Assembly: GCF_051466335.1 (NCBI RefSeq)
Contig: NZ_CP195793.1
Location: 1-64,000, forward strand
Reading direction: 5' to 3'
Length of the DNA stretch: 64,000 nucleotides
Source: Planctomicrobium sp051466335
GTDB taxonomy: Bacteria > Planctomycetota > Planctomycetia > Planctomycetales > Planctomycetaceae
The notes beneath the pieces were generated by a model that saw only the letters and a list, made by a program, of their open reading frames with translations, searched no databases and was not told the origin of the DNA. Of the stretch, positions 27,801-36,947 are shown piece by piece (positions within the stretch are counted from its first letter, which is position 1; each line of letters opens with the position of its first letter). A program made the position numbers and the translations under genes.

Positions 27801-29555
27801 CTGAACCTGATTCTCAAGCCACTGAACCTCGGCTTCTCGATCGAGAACGAAGTTCTCAACGTCACCAGCCGTGCCCGGATGCAGGGAGAATTGAAGACTG
27901 TTGTGTATCAGGTCGCTGACTTGGTCGTTCCAGTCGGAAATACTTCACCTGAAGTGAAGGCATCTCCATCCTTTGGTACCGACGTTCTCAACTCCCCATT
28001 GCAGAGCGTTCCAGCGACCAGCGGCCCACGCGGCCAAGGCTTCTCTCAAGTGGGAGCACAGCCTAACGGCGAAGCAATGTCAACATTGACCGGTTTGGGT
28101 GCGAACGGATCCATGCCATTCGCTGGCTCCGGACAAACCAATCACGGATTCGAAGCGTTGACAAGCCTGATCACATCGACCATTTCTCCAGAGAGCTGGC
28201 TCGAAATGAAGGGTTCAGGAACTGTCAGCCAACATGAAAGTACGTTGAGTCTCGTTGTTCGACAGACACAAGCTGTTCACCAGGACATTGCGGATCTGTT
28301 ACAGCAGTTGCGACGTCTGCAGGACCTGCAGGTCACGATTGAAGTTCGCTTCATCACCGTGAGCGATCAGTTCTTCGAGCAGATCGGTATCGACTTTGAC
28401 TTCAACGTCAACGACACAGTTGGTGGTCCACGCGTCAACAACGACTTCTCCCCAATGCGTCCGTTCGGAAGCGTTGACCCGACCTGGGGAGGAACAGGTG
28501 GAGGAGATAACGGAGGGAACAATGGAGGGAATAACGGCGGGAATAACGGCGGAAATGCGTCCGCTACATCCCGAATGGCTCCATTCGGCGAAGGCCCAAC
28601 CCTGAACTTGCAGGACCGGGACCGCTGGGGATCCAAGACTGTTGTCGGATTGCTGAACAACAACCAGACCTTCTCACCGAATCTGGACGTTCCATTCCGC
28701 CAAGGATCATTCGATCTGGCAGCCCCGACATTCGGTAACTTCGATCCGAATGCAGGACTCTCGTTCGGTATGGCGATCCTGAGTGATATTGAAGCCTTCA
28801 TGTTCGTTCGAGCAGCACAAGGTGACCGTCGTTCGAACGTATTGAACGCACCGAAGATCACTCTGTTCAATGGTCAGCTGGGTACCGTGATCAATGCGAC
28901 TCGACGTCCATTCGTCGTCTCCCTGACACCTGTAGCAAGTGCCTTCAACATTGGTTACCAGCCACAGATTGAATGGATTCCAGACGGAACGACTCTGACT
29001 GTCCAAGCGGTGATTTCCGCGGACCGTCGTTACGTCCGACTGAATGTCTCTCCTCAGTTCCAGAACATCACTGACGTCTTCACATTCTCCTACATCTCCG
29101 GAGGCGGTGGAGGAGGAACTGGTGGTGGTATCGGCGGTGGTATCGGCGGCGGCGGCATCGGCGGCGGCGGCGGTGGCATCGGTGGAGGAATCGGTGGAGG
29201 TGGAGGAATCGGCGGCGGCGGCGGTGGAATCGGCGGCGGCGGCGGAATCGGTGGTGGTGGAACTGGAACAAGTGCCGGTGGATCCGTCACCGTCCAGCAG
29301 CCAGTCATCGCTCAGGTCTCCGTGATCACCTCCGTGAGCGTTCCAGACGGCGGAACCGTCCTGCTCGGGGGAGTGAAGTCTCTCCGCGAAGGTCGCAACA
29401 TGGCTGGGGTTCCAATCCTCAACAAGATTCCATACATCAGTCGTCTGTTCAAGAACACTGGTGTGGGTCGTGAAACGACAAGTTTGATGCTGATGGTGAC
29501 CCCACGAATCATCATCCAGGAAGAAGAAGAGGAAATGTTGGGAATTCCTGACTAA
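24867..29555 (+). CDS. Giant secretin (type II/III secretion GspD-like) with N-terminal repeats
   Basis: Secretins form the outer-membrane channel of type II secretion and type IV pili. The ATG at 24867 is preferred over 24693 because a signal-like segment (LRTFGMLMCGSLLTTSLWLG) then lies near the N-terminus; the product is 1562 aa, about twice a normal GspD. From about residue 85 to 565 are six related units of about 50 residues (for example LLAEARQAMRSGDLATAGQK followed by an LFEDNPE turn). Coiled-coil segments follow (to about 900). Then comes a secretin N-terminal domain (SLHFENAPLSDVMKFISDTQ). The secretin core has SNVLNAPKITLFNGQLGTV and VSVPDGGTVLLGGVKSLREG, ending in MVTPRIIIQEEEEE. 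Two glycine-rich inserts interrupt the core. Other secretion genes are not adjacent. A terminator follows. Confidence 0.9.
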   Translation: MAQNQSSLHQSDQSYTEGPTLLRTFGMLMCGSLLTTSLWLGSQVNAQDAPQKGADPFDALNRPASSSEAAGFSDPVSVADVKHRRIQDQLRMARLKLQLGEYQESARLTATAHQMATEWKVVYGAKDVTPQKVMAEIRAVAPNLPEAQFALPVAPTGANAGSIQMAGKAALPLSSEKEQAVQLLDNAKSALIAGNFDAARVAIEAAMQMDVTYGPNEMRPEMLLAELARRQPARSEGPSESLERLTAVSNQAIVPVKPAFTKEISEPATPEARKAAAVQMVAQAKAAMDAGRMDEARQLATQAQTMNVSWGLLEVQPQHILADLSRVTNTQIIAAAPVPSENSTVQSTQQNREKALAILKSAREQMENGNLEEAQKLATQAQALEVSYGLFDDRPDLLLQEIRVVSSRNMAPAKTAEVSAKPAAGSPAQTKAAAVNLLAEARQAMRSGDLATAGQKLDQASTYEVTFDLFEDNPETVREDLNRMVASGKSQNATVAAQATPAAGLSREEQKAQAASILAAARADLEAGRLEEARAKTSQAAAFDVAYDLFEDSPERLEAEVAMAARSGQDFSANAAPAMPLASSNALDLTANEGATTVQASARDRKVVNSAGMSVQEIYDQGINHLRDGDREAAYEFFLQAYHSNEKLDPNRQQQLQDKLRELAPRRQKIQQASNEVATTVDGLIAPGDPARIDAVTQTQAAKFDRLRTECLNTIFRAEKMREKQPEQALTLLNQTLANIQESDISDEQKESLSAWVKSSRSSIDSYVNMHKPVLELERKNVETKDLIERQIQTRVRVEQELATLVDKFNELLKQNRFAEADSVAKQAHALAPDNPVTTTMTLKAQFAMRNANNKDLKNKKEEAFWSVLNDVEWSAVSDVGDANPMAFPKDWKELTERRKNVSNDGLLHTEAEMRVRRSLSNPVSLHFENAPLSDVMKFISDTQGINVRIDETGLSEEGVTASIPISISVDAIMLESSLNLILKPLNLGFSIENEVLNVTSRARMQGELKTVVYQVADLVVPVGNTSPEVKASPSFGTDVLNSPLQSVPATSGPRGQGFSQVGAQPNGEAMSTLTGLGANGSMPFAGSGQTNHGFEALTSLITSTISPESWLEMKGSGTVSQHESTLSLVVRQTQAVHQDIADLLQQLRRLQDLQVTIEVRFITVSDQFFEQIGIDFDFNVNDTVGGPRVNNDFSPMRPFGSVDPTWGGTGGGDNGGNNGGNNGGNNGGNASATSRMAPFGEGPTLNLQDRDRWGSKTVVGLLNNNQTFSPNLDVPFRQGSFDLAAPTFGNFDPNAGLSFGMAILSDIEAFMFVRAAQGDRRSNVLNAPKITLFNGQLGTVINATRRPFVVSLTPVASAFNIGYQPQIEWIPDGTTLTVQAVISADRRYVRLNVSPQFQNITDVFTFSYISGGGGGGTGGGIGGGIGGGGIGGGGGGIGGGIGGGGGIGGGGGGIGGGGGIGGGGTGTSAGGSVTVQQPVIAQVSVITSVSVPDGGTVLLGGVKSLREGRNMAGVPILNKIPYISRLFKNTGVGRETTSLMLMVTPRIIIQEEEEEMLGIPD
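28495..28557 (+). repeat. Gly/Asn repeat in the secretin gene
   Basis: A short in-frame tandem array with a 12-nt period related to GGAGGGAATAAC, encoding repeats of GGNN after TGGGD. It lies within the secretin domain. The copies differ mainly by synonymous changes, so the array is kept at the protein level. Confidence 0.85.
29098..29277 (+). repeat. Polyglycine/isoleucine low-complexity array in the secretin gene
   Basis: About 180 bp of in-frame GGN codons encoding runs of Gly punctuated by Ile (GGGIGGG units). It interrupts the secretin core between FSYISG and the VTVQQPVIAQVS segment. Antisense frames over it give proline-rich or histidine-rich pseudo-proteins that are not real. Slippage could change its length between strains. 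Confidence 0.9.
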
Positions 29556-29607
29556 TCCTACGGAATGCGTGAGGCCCTCCTGTCTGGGAGCACCACGTAT
29601 CGAGTTG

Positions 29608-29646
29608 AAGGTCGCCATGCAGGTCCAGCATGGCGACCTTTTTTTA
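29608..29646 (+). terminator. Intrinsic terminator after the secretin gene
   Basis: AAGGTCGCCATGC (29608-29620) and GCATGGCGACCTT (29628-29640) form a perfect 13-bp stem with a 7-nt loop, followed by TTTTT. It lies 52 bp past the stop. Confidence 0.95.
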
Positions 29647-29808
29647 TTGGCCGGGCAGCAATTTCCCTGTTTCCCCCTCATATTCCGGTTTGTCACCAGG
29701 GGGCTTGGTCAAGTATCGTGCAGGGACCTCAATTTCACTGAAGCACCTGCCCGGCTACTATCATGCGAGTGATAGCCGAGTGTTGATCCCAGAAATATTG
29801 ACGTCACG

Positions 29809-32091
29809 ATGCAATTGAGTTTCGAACCGGTCTGGAGTTGGCCCTGGATGGGAGTCGCTATCGTCAGTATTCTGGCGCTGGTATTACTCACCTATCCCCA
29901 ACGGGTCCGATCGCTCGCTCCATTCTGGAGAAACCTGCTTATCAGCTTGCGAGTTGCAACGGCGCTCGTCCTCTTGTTCATGATGCTCCGACCATCTCTT
30001 CAGATCTCGGAGAAAGACCAACGCCAATCTGAAATCGTTGTGCTTCTCGACAGTAGCCGAAGCATGACGACAACGGATGCCGCGGGCGGACTCTCTCGCC
30101 GACAGGCGATGATTAAAATGTTGCAGGATCATCAGCCAGAGTGGAGCAAACTCGCAGAAGAAGTCGAACTCAAGATCTACGACTTCGCGGGAAGCCTTCA
30201 ACCGGTTGAATCACCGGACATCAACGCGACAGGTGAGCTCACTGCGATCGGAAAAGTTCTGGATGAACTTCGTGAGTCGACACGCGGAGACCGACTCATT
30301 GGTGTCTGGCTGCTGAGCGACGGAATGCAACGTGCAGGGGGCGGTGACGATGTCGACCCGCTACTGGCTGCACGCCGTCTTGTCGAAGAGCAAGGAGTTC
30401 CCATTCACTCCGTCGTCTTCGGGACTTCAGAGCTGTCCAGTGCAGGAATCGATCTTTCCATCGATAACCTGATGCTGGATCAACCGGTGACATTCGAAAA
30501 GAAAACGGTTCCAGTACGACTTCAGGTGCGACTGCAAGGAGTCGCGGGAAAGCCTGTGAAAGTTCGATTGCTGATGGAAGACCGGACCGGCAAATCGATC
30601 GGGGAATCTGGGCCGATGATTCCTATTCCTATGACCGGAGATTCAAAGCCTTTTGCCGAAATCCGGACGAATGAGAACTCCAGCGTGATGAATCTAGAAC
30701 TCTCCTTCGTGGCGGAGACTCCTGGAGAATACAAGATCGCTGCTGAAGTTGTTCCAGAACAAGGTGAGATCAAGCTGAACAACAATGTTCTGGCGACCTT
30801 GCTGACGGTTCGCAAAGGAGGGTTGCGAGTTGCCTACTTCGATTCAATTCGGACAGAGCAGCGTTTTTTACGTCAGTTGAACGACACTGCAAAAATTCAA
30901 TTGGACATGCAGCTTGTACTGTATGGTCAGAAGGGTCGAAGAACACTCATCAACCGAGAAGCGTTTCAACCGGGGGCCTACGACGTTTACCTGATCGGTG
31001 ATCTCCCAGCGGAAGTTTTCAAACAGGAGAACGAAGATCTGCTTGTCGAACTGGCGAAGCGAGTTCGCGAGGGAGCAGGGCTCGGTATGCTTGGAGGGCA
31101 GCACAATTTCGGGGGCGGAGGCTATGGGGCGACCCCATTGGCAGATCTCCTCCCCGTCAAGATGGCCGCCTCGGAACGAGTTGCCCCGAACGAAAGTTCT
31201 GCCAAAAACCAGATCAGCAATTCAGTTCGCATGCTGCCGACGCGAGATGGTCAACGCCGGTATCTGATGCAACTCTCATCTGTCGACAACGATCGAACCT
31301 GGAGGCAGCTTCCTGTCATGTCAGGAGCAACTCGACTGGTCCCGAAATCGGGAGCGGTTGAAGTTTTAGCTGAGTCAGAGCAGCAGGCTCCACTCTTCAT
31401 CGCGGCGGACACCGGTCGTGGTCGAGTTCTGGCGTTAGGAGTTGATGAAACCTGGCGCTGGCATCTGCGAGGCTTCGCTGCGGAACACCAGCGTTTCTGG
31501 CAGCAGGTAGTACTCTGGTTAGCACGCAAGGAATTTGATTCTGATCAACCGATCTGGGCACGGGTAGAGCCCAGAAATTTCGCCCCCTTTTCGTCAGTCC
31601 CAATTGAATTCGGAGCGCAGGACGACAAGGGACAAGCCATCGAGAATGCTCAGTTCAAAGTCGAGGTCACACAGCCGGATGGAACCATTGTTCCCCTCGC
31701 TCCTCAAAGCCTGGGAGCATCCGGAATTGCTGAGTTGCCGCAGGCGACTCAGGCCGGGGACTACTGGGTCCGTGTCAACGCGTCGAAAGAGGGAGAGTCA
31801 CTCGGAATTTCTGCTCAGACTCGATTTGTGGTCGATTCGCGTGATCTGGAATTAGATCATCCTGCCTCAGATCCAGGTTTAATGAATGAACTGGCAAGCC
31901 TGACAGGAGGGACAGTTATCCCGGTTGAGGGGTTTGGCAAGTTTCTCACCGCGACGTTAGCAGAAGGCATTCCCAGCGAACTCAAACGATACCGCCGCAT
32001 CAACCTTTGGGATGGATGGCCGCTGCTGCTCCTCTTCACTTCTCTGATGACACTCGAATGGGCGATCAGAAAATGGAAGGGGCTGGTTTAG
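29809..32091 (+). CDS. vWA-domain membrane protein (planctomycete type)
   Basis: A 760-aa membrane protein. Two N-terminal helices come first (about 12-28 and 44-63). A von Willebrand A domain follows, with the metal-site motif DSSRSM (DxSxS) near residue 81-86 and a second segment GVWLLSDGMQRAGG. The middle part (about 240-340) looks like extracellular beta domains. Then comes a region resembling class I glutamine-amidotransferase-like folds (YDVYLIGDLPAEVF, GAGLGMLGGQHNFGGGGYG) with no catalytic Cys obvious. The C-terminus ends in a membrane helix (LLLLFTSLMTLEWAI). Such proteins are common in planctomycetes, often beside BatA-like MoxR systems; here no MoxR ATPase adjoins. Function is unknown. 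It ends 28 bp from the convergent beta-propeller gene. Confidence 0.82.
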   Translation: MQLSFEPVWSWPWMGVAIVSILALVLLTYPQRVRSLAPFWRNLLISLRVATALVLLFMMLRPSLQISEKDQRQSEIVVLLDSSRSMTTTDAAGGLSRRQAMIKMLQDHQPEWSKLAEEVELKIYDFAGSLQPVESPDINATGELTAIGKVLDELRESTRGDRLIGVWLLSDGMQRAGGGDDVDPLLAARRLVEEQGVPIHSVVFGTSELSSAGIDLSIDNLMLDQPVTFEKKTVPVRLQVRLQGVAGKPVKVRLLMEDRTGKSIGESGPMIPIPMTGDSKPFAEIRTNENSSVMNLELSFVAETPGEYKIAAEVVPEQGEIKLNNNVLATLLTVRKGGLRVAYFDSIRTEQRFLRQLNDTAKIQLDMQLVLYGQKGRRTLINREAFQPGAYDVYLIGDLPAEVFKQENEDLLVELAKRVREGAGLGMLGGQHNFGGGGYGATPLADLLPVKMAASERVAPNESSAKNQISNSVRMLPTRDGQRRYLMQLSSVDNDRTWRQLPVMSGATRLVPKSGAVEVLAESEQQAPLFIAADTGRGRVLALGVDETWRWHLRGFAAEHQRFWQQVVLWLARKEFDSDQPIWARVEPRNFAPFSSVPIEFGAQDDKGQAIENAQFKVEVTQPDGTIVPLAPQSLGASGIAELPQATQAGDYWVRVNASKEGESLGISAQTRFVVDSRDLELDHPASDPGLMNELASLTGGTVIPVEGFGKFLTATLAEGIPSELKRYRRINLWDGWPLLLLFTSLMTLEWAIRKWKGLV

Positions 32092-32119
32092 AGCCTCTCC
32101 CATACGCGATGTGAAATTC

Positions 32120-35100
32120 CTATTGCTCTCGCAGTTGTTCATCTTGCTGAGGAGCAGCGTTGATCGGACGTCGTGACTGCTTCTCTGCTGAACCGAATTG
32201 AACGGTGATTCTCTCCTGATTCAGCCGAATGCGAGCCTGCGTCGGCTGCTTCTCAACAACCCAGCTCATTCCGGAAAAATCGGCGGCCCCTGACTTCGTC
32301 AGAATTGTCGCCCCGGTGAATCGGTTCAACACAATTGCTTCGAATCGCCCAGTCCCTTTCATCAGCAACAAGAGCGGCCAACCGGTAGGACTTTGCGTCA
32401 TCAGTTCCTGAACCGGGACCGTTGCAGTCCATTTCACCTCAGAGGTCTTGCGATCAATTGAAAACACAGAACCATCAACGCTCTGATACAGCAAATCGGT
32501 TAACCTCATCGTCGCCCCGAGCTTGCGGGATGAATCAACTGGTGCATTGCTTGTAAACAGGATGTATTGATCCTCGAATTCCAACAAGGAGAACTGTTCG
32601 ATTGATTGAGTCAGCGGGATCGATGCCTGGAACTCTTCCACTCCAGTTTGACCATTGCGAACACTCAGTTTTCGATCTGGGGTCAGAAACGCGATCCGGT
32701 TTCCGTTCACGACGGTCCACCGCGTCTTTTCAGGTCCTGTCATTGACCAGAACGGAACTTCCTTCACCGGGTCAAAGAGAGTGAACACAAACTTTCCATC
32801 GACCTGCCTCACCGTTGGAACTCCTCGCCCCCAATCTCCGTTTCTTCGTTCGATACATGTCAGCAGACCCGGCGGGATATCGCAGGTCTTTACGACTCCC
32901 CCATCGCTTGCACGGAAAATCTGAAATGGACGCCCGTCCGTCGGCCTGAGAATGACGTAATTCTCATCGCCGAAAACTTCTGCCCCCATTGGAATGTCGT
33001 TTCGGGTCCAAAGTTCTTCGCCCGTCACAGGGTGAATAGCAATCAGTTCCGTCCCCGCTCCGAAATAAAGGACCGAGTCTGTGAGTGGACCGACATTTCC
33101 GCTCCCCGGATCAAGCATCATGCTTCGCGTTCCAGCGAAGTAGGAGGCTGCCAATGCACTGCGAATTACAAAAACGTTCTCCTCGTCGCGAGAGAACTTG
33201 CGCATCAACACCACTTTGGGGTTCATGCTGTCAGTTAGAAAATCGATCACGAGGAATCGATCGAGAAGGACGACGAGTGCCAGATGGTTGTACGTAGTGA
33301 CGTAACGGGCGAGGTCATTGGCAAACGCATAACGAGGAGCCCCGGAACTTGTCGCGACACGTCCGCGATGAATGCCGAACTGATCGAAAATTTCGAGGTT
33401 CATCGCACCTTGGTCTGTGAAGAAGGTCCAGCCGGCAAGGGCTTGGGAAGGCTGGCCGAGGTGTGGAATCTGAAACGTGGACGTCCGCACCACTCCCTGA
33501 TTGCTCTCCGCAGCCTTGATTGGCTCTGGCCAATTGAAATCGACGGAATGAAGCAATTCGGCTGACCGAGGGTTCAGGCGAACTTCGGCAGCTAACGAGA
33601 ACGATGTCTGATTTGTTTGTCCCAGCGGGATCTCTTTCGATTCCAGCGTCTTCACCATCTGCAACGCTGTCACACCATCGCCGATTTGCAGAGCGATTTT
33701 GAGGAGCGGCGCGGCAGCTAAAATCCGAGCCTGTTCATGATTGGAGTGATAGAGGCCAAACAGAATTGCCTCGTAAGCATGTCGAGACTCTTCAGTCGGT
33801 TCCGCTCGCGAAAGCCGGTGGATGACGATCTCTGGATCAATCCAATCGGAAGGAAGTGCAGGCAATAGCCTCAAGAGAGTTTGGATCTCAGCGTCATCCC
33901 GAATCCAGTGATTCAGTTTTGTTTTGAGCTGTTGCTGCACAGATTCATCGGATGCACTGGCCAGTTCTTCCAGACGAGCGACCACCCACCGCAGATCCGT
34001 GACAGACCAACGACTGTCCAGAGGAGTAAGTGGTTCATGGGTTGGGAGTAGCTGCACGAATTTCAGATAGCGTTCGAACGCTGGGAGGTAATTTCCGGAG
34101 TTCTGAAGCCCCAGGGCATACGTTTTATAGAACTGGATCTTCTGCTCCTGGCTCACCAGAAGTGATTCGATCTCCGGCCCTTCTGCCTGAAATTTTTCAT
34201 AGTCTGTCCGCAAGCTTTCAATCAAGGCCCAGACCAGAACCTGTTGAGATCGCTCCGCGGTCTCAAGCCGGATAGCATCTTTCAGACTGTCCAAACCTTT
34301 CGAGACATTCCCTCGCTGCAGTTCCCATTCTCCACGGATCGCAAGCTCGCGAGATTCCTCTGTTTTCTTTTCACTCAACGATGCCAACAGAGATTCCACG
34401 GATTGCTGTGACTGAAATCCAACGACACCGGTGGACAGTTGCATCACGAGAGTTCCGTTGCTGGCCACCAGATTGCCGGGAACCATGCCGGATGCGAGGG
34501 GAAGTCGCGTAAGCAATCGTCCAGTCGGCAGGTCGATGACAGCAAATTCTGCAGTGGCCAGCGGCTGAAGAAACTGATCTCCCATCCGGATGCCACGTCC
34601 GCTTGGTTCCGGAAGTGGAATCGACTCTTTCCAGACCGGAGTCCCATCCTGCATGGAAATCGCCTGAATTTCATTTCGACCAACGAGGATGAGCGAATCA
34701 CGGTAGGCAACCGGTGCGTAGACAAAATTGCCTCGCTGCACAGGAGTCTCCCAGCGAGGCTTTCCAGTCGAAAGGCTTAGACAAATCAATTGGTTGCTAT
34801 CTGGTGGGGTAAAAACGAGGCTGTCTCCAGCGACGATCATACGAGCGTCAAACCACCGTTGATCGTCAAGAAACTCGTCGACCGCTGCAGCCACGGTATG
34901 ACTTTGCGGACGAATCATGCGCATCATGATCACCTGTTCTTGCACCGCAGAACTCGGCTCACGATACAGATGACTCCAGACAACCTGACGGAGCAGGGGA
35001 TCCACAGCGGTAATCGCTCCATCGCCGGTCGGGCAGATCAGGAGTCCATCTGAATACGTTGGCATTAGCCCCGCGAGTCGCGATGTAAAATCCTGAACGA

Positions 35101-36739
35101 TGTCGCGATCGGGATTGACGAGGCCGATCGACCAGAGAATCGCTCCAGTGGCAGGATCGATATCCAACAGCTGAATCTGACCACTCTCTTCTCCAATCGC
35201 AAAAAGTCGATTGCCGACAGGAAGAGGGGGACCAAAAAAGAAAATTTCACGTTTCTCTGCGTCGTCCAGAACAGCCAGACGATCAGACACCGACCCGATA
35301 GACCAGAGCTTCTTTCCATCGCTCTCCAGAGAATAGGCTGTCAACGTATTGGAACGCTGTGGAAGCAATGCGTGACGTTGCACGTTCTGGGCAATTCGGA
35401 TTCGGCTTGTTGCCCCGACGATCTGACTATTCGAGATCGCATACACATTCTCCCCATCCGTGCTCAGAGATGACGACGTCAGATCTCGCCAACCGCGAAT
35501 ACTGGCAAATAGCTCCCGCATTTCCTCCCGAACAGGATCGTTGGATTCGCCAGCGGAGAAGGTTTGAGTCGATAGGTATTCGAAAGTTTCATCAACGTCG
35601 ACGCTATTCCATCGCAATTCCCCGGTATGAAGGTCGAAAGCCTTCACTGATCCTGGACCGGAAGTAATCACCAGGTCCCTGACAATCAACGGACGAGTCG
35701 CGGGCATGGCGATTCGCTTGAGTCGACGCGGAGTTTCACGAACCCGTTGTTCAATCGCAGCCATCAGCTGATTGTTTTCCGATGCAAGCCTCTCACCGAC
35801 TTCCGGCGCAAGCATCAGTGCAGGAAAATCAAAATCGCTGTTGATCATCGGAGCTCTCCATGCATCATCGAACATGATTGGTGCATGGGCAACACGAGAA
35901 GCCTGATGGCTATCTCCATAAGGAGTCCACCACTCGTGAATCAAGGAATCTGAAACCGGCGAGAGCGGTGCTTTTTGCGAATCTTTCAGCTGGCGAATGA
36001 TTTCATCGCGGTTAGGAAATAGCTGCGGATATCTGTCGAGCAGTGCTATTGCCCGAGAGCTTTGACCCAGACTTTCGAAGAGGTGCATCGCCTGAAGAAG
36101 AGGGGCAGCCCGATCGACGGTGATGGGATGAAGCGAGAGGCGTTCGAGTTCACGAATCGTTAATCCGACTTCCCCCCGATCGAGATGGATTTGAGCTAAT
36201 TCCGCGAGTGCCTTCGCGCCGCTCGCTGTGTTCCCGAATCGAAAGACGATCTCTTCGAGCAAATTCTGATTCTGACTGTCGGTCGCTTCCTTGTAGAGCT
36301 GATTGGCAGCAGGACCGTAGAGGCGTTCGTACTCTTCCCTGTTCTCTCCGATGAGTTGATTCAACAGAGAAAACGTCGACCGTGGTAGCCCTTGCTCATC
36401 GAATGAGAAGAAGTCGCTGTCGCTCTCAATAATCGCCTGTAACGTCTCCAGCCCTTCTGAAGTCCGACCATCTTTGATCGCCTGAACCGCTTTGGTGACG
36501 GAAGTGGAGGTCAGCGGATCTCTTGGGAATCGTCGACTCGCCATCTCATCTCGAGATGACTCCCGCTGAAAGGGAGCGATATTTCCAGCGGGAGGAACAA
36601 CCTGAGCAGAGGCTATTTGAACGGATGCGACACAGATAATGACTCCCAGAAGTATCACCCCGAGGTGAAGGGATCGTGAGATGACTCTTTGCACTGGCTG
36701 ATTCGATCTTTCACCACGTGGGAAAAAATCCATTTTCAT
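32120..36739 (-). CDS. Very large secreted PQQ-like beta-propeller protein (BamB-like repeats)
   Basis: The frame opens with TTG at 36784. The ATG at 36739 (1539 aa) is preferred because the signal/anchor (HLGVILLGVIICVASVQIAS) then lies closer to the N-terminus. No ribosome site is clear. After a helical TPR-like region (about 60-270) comes a first propeller with PQQ-type blades: GSVKAFDLHTGELRWNS, LICLSLSTGKPRWETPV, IQAISMQDGTPVWKES. A second helical region (about 800-1040) is followed by a second propeller: LIAIHPVTGEELWTRND and VFSIDRKTSEVKWTATVPV. Such blades form binding platforms, as in BamB. No dehydrogenase motif is evident, so I make no enzymatic claim. It is convergent with the vWA gene. 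Confidence 0.85.
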   Translation of the reverse strand: MKMDFFPRGERSNQPVQRVISRSLHLGVILLGVIICVASVQIASAQVVPPAGNIAPFQRESSRDEMASRRFPRDPLTSTSVTKAVQAIKDGRTSEGLETLQAIIESDSDFFSFDEQGLPRSTFSLLNQLIGENREEYERLYGPAANQLYKEATDSQNQNLLEEIVFRFGNTASGAKALAELAQIHLDRGEVGLTIRELERLSLHPITVDRAAPLLQAMHLFESLGQSSRAIALLDRYPQLFPNRDEIIRQLKDSQKAPLSPVSDSLIHEWWTPYGDSHQASRVAHAPIMFDDAWRAPMINSDFDFPALMLAPEVGERLASENNQLMAAIEQRVRETPRRLKRIAMPATRPLIVRDLVITSGPGSVKAFDLHTGELRWNSVDVDETFEYLSTQTFSAGESNDPVREEMRELFASIRGWRDLTSSSLSTDGENVYAISNSQIVGATSRIRIAQNVQRHALLPQRSNTLTAYSLESDGKKLWSIGSVSDRLAVLDDAEKREIFFFGPPLPVGNRLFAIGEESGQIQLLDIDPATGAILWSIGLVNPDRDIVQDFTSRLAGLMPTYSDGLLICPTGDGAITAVDPLLRQVVWSHLYREPSSAVQEQVIMMRMIRPQSHTVAAAVDEFLDDQRWFDARMIVAGDSLVFTPPDSNQLICLSLSTGKPRWETPVQRGNFVYAPVAYRDSLILVGRNEIQAISMQDGTPVWKESIPLPEPSGRGIRMGDQFLQPLATAEFAVIDLPTGRLLTRLPLASGMVPGNLVASNGTLVMQLSTGVVGFQSQQSVESLLASLSEKKTEESRELAIRGEWELQRGNVSKGLDSLKDAIRLETAERSQQVLVWALIESLRTDYEKFQAEGPEIESLLVSQEQKIQFYKTYALGLQNSGNYLPAFERYLKFVQLLPTHEPLTPLDSRWSVTDLRWVVARLEELASASDESVQQQLKTKLNHWIRDDAEIQTLLRLLPALPSDWIDPEIVIHRLSRAEPTEESRHAYEAILFGLYHSNHEQARILAAAPLLKIALQIGDGVTALQMVKTLESKEIPLGQTNQTSFSLAAEVRLNPRSAELLHSVDFNWPEPIKAAESNQGVVRTSTFQIPHLGQPSQALAGWTFFTDQGAMNLEIFDQFGIHRGRVATSSGAPRYAFANDLARYVTTYNHLALVVLLDRFLVIDFLTDSMNPKVVLMRKFSRDEENVFVIRSALAASYFAGTRSMMLDPGSGNVGPLTDSVLYFGAGTELIAIHPVTGEELWTRNDIPMGAEVFGDENYVILRPTDGRPFQIFRASDGGVVKTCDIPPGLLTCIERRNGDWGRGVPTVRQVDGKFVFTLFDPVKEVPFWSMTGPEKTRWTVVNGNRIAFLTPDRKLSVRNGQTGVEEFQASIPLTQSIEQFSLLEFEDQYILFTSNAPVDSSRKLGATMRLTDLLYQSVDGSVFSIDRKTSEVKWTATVPVQELMTQSPTGWPLLLLMKGTGRFEAIVLNRFTGATILTKSGAADFSGMSWVVEKQPTQARIRLNQERITVQFGSAEKQSRRPINAAPQQDEQLREQ

Positions 36740-36841
36740 AACGCGGTCCAAAGGAGAGGCAACAGCAAATTCGACACCCTCCAATTTATCCTCTTGAGCC
36801 GCTCAGTGCGAATCGTAAGTCAGCAAATCCGATGGAGAAAT

Positions 36842-36880
36842 GAAAAGAGCGTCCGATGCAATTGCTGCACCGGACGCTCT
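36842..36880 (-). terminator. Terminator of the thioredoxin-like gene
   Basis: AGAGCGTCCG (36846-36855) pairs with CGGACGCTCT (36871-36880), a perfect 10-bp stem with a 15-nt loop. On the minus strand it is followed by TTTTCA. It lies 68 bp beyond the stop at 36948. Confidence 0.8.
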
Positions 36881-36947
36881 CTGAATTCAATCAACTTCAG
36901 AATGTCAGATGTCTTGCGAATCCGTCATTCTGAAATGCCATGTGAAA

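Noticed and set aside
29098..29277. Tandem repeats that could suggest a CRISPR array
   Set aside because: There are no spacers. The repeats are in-frame GGN codons inside the secretin and code for polyglycine.
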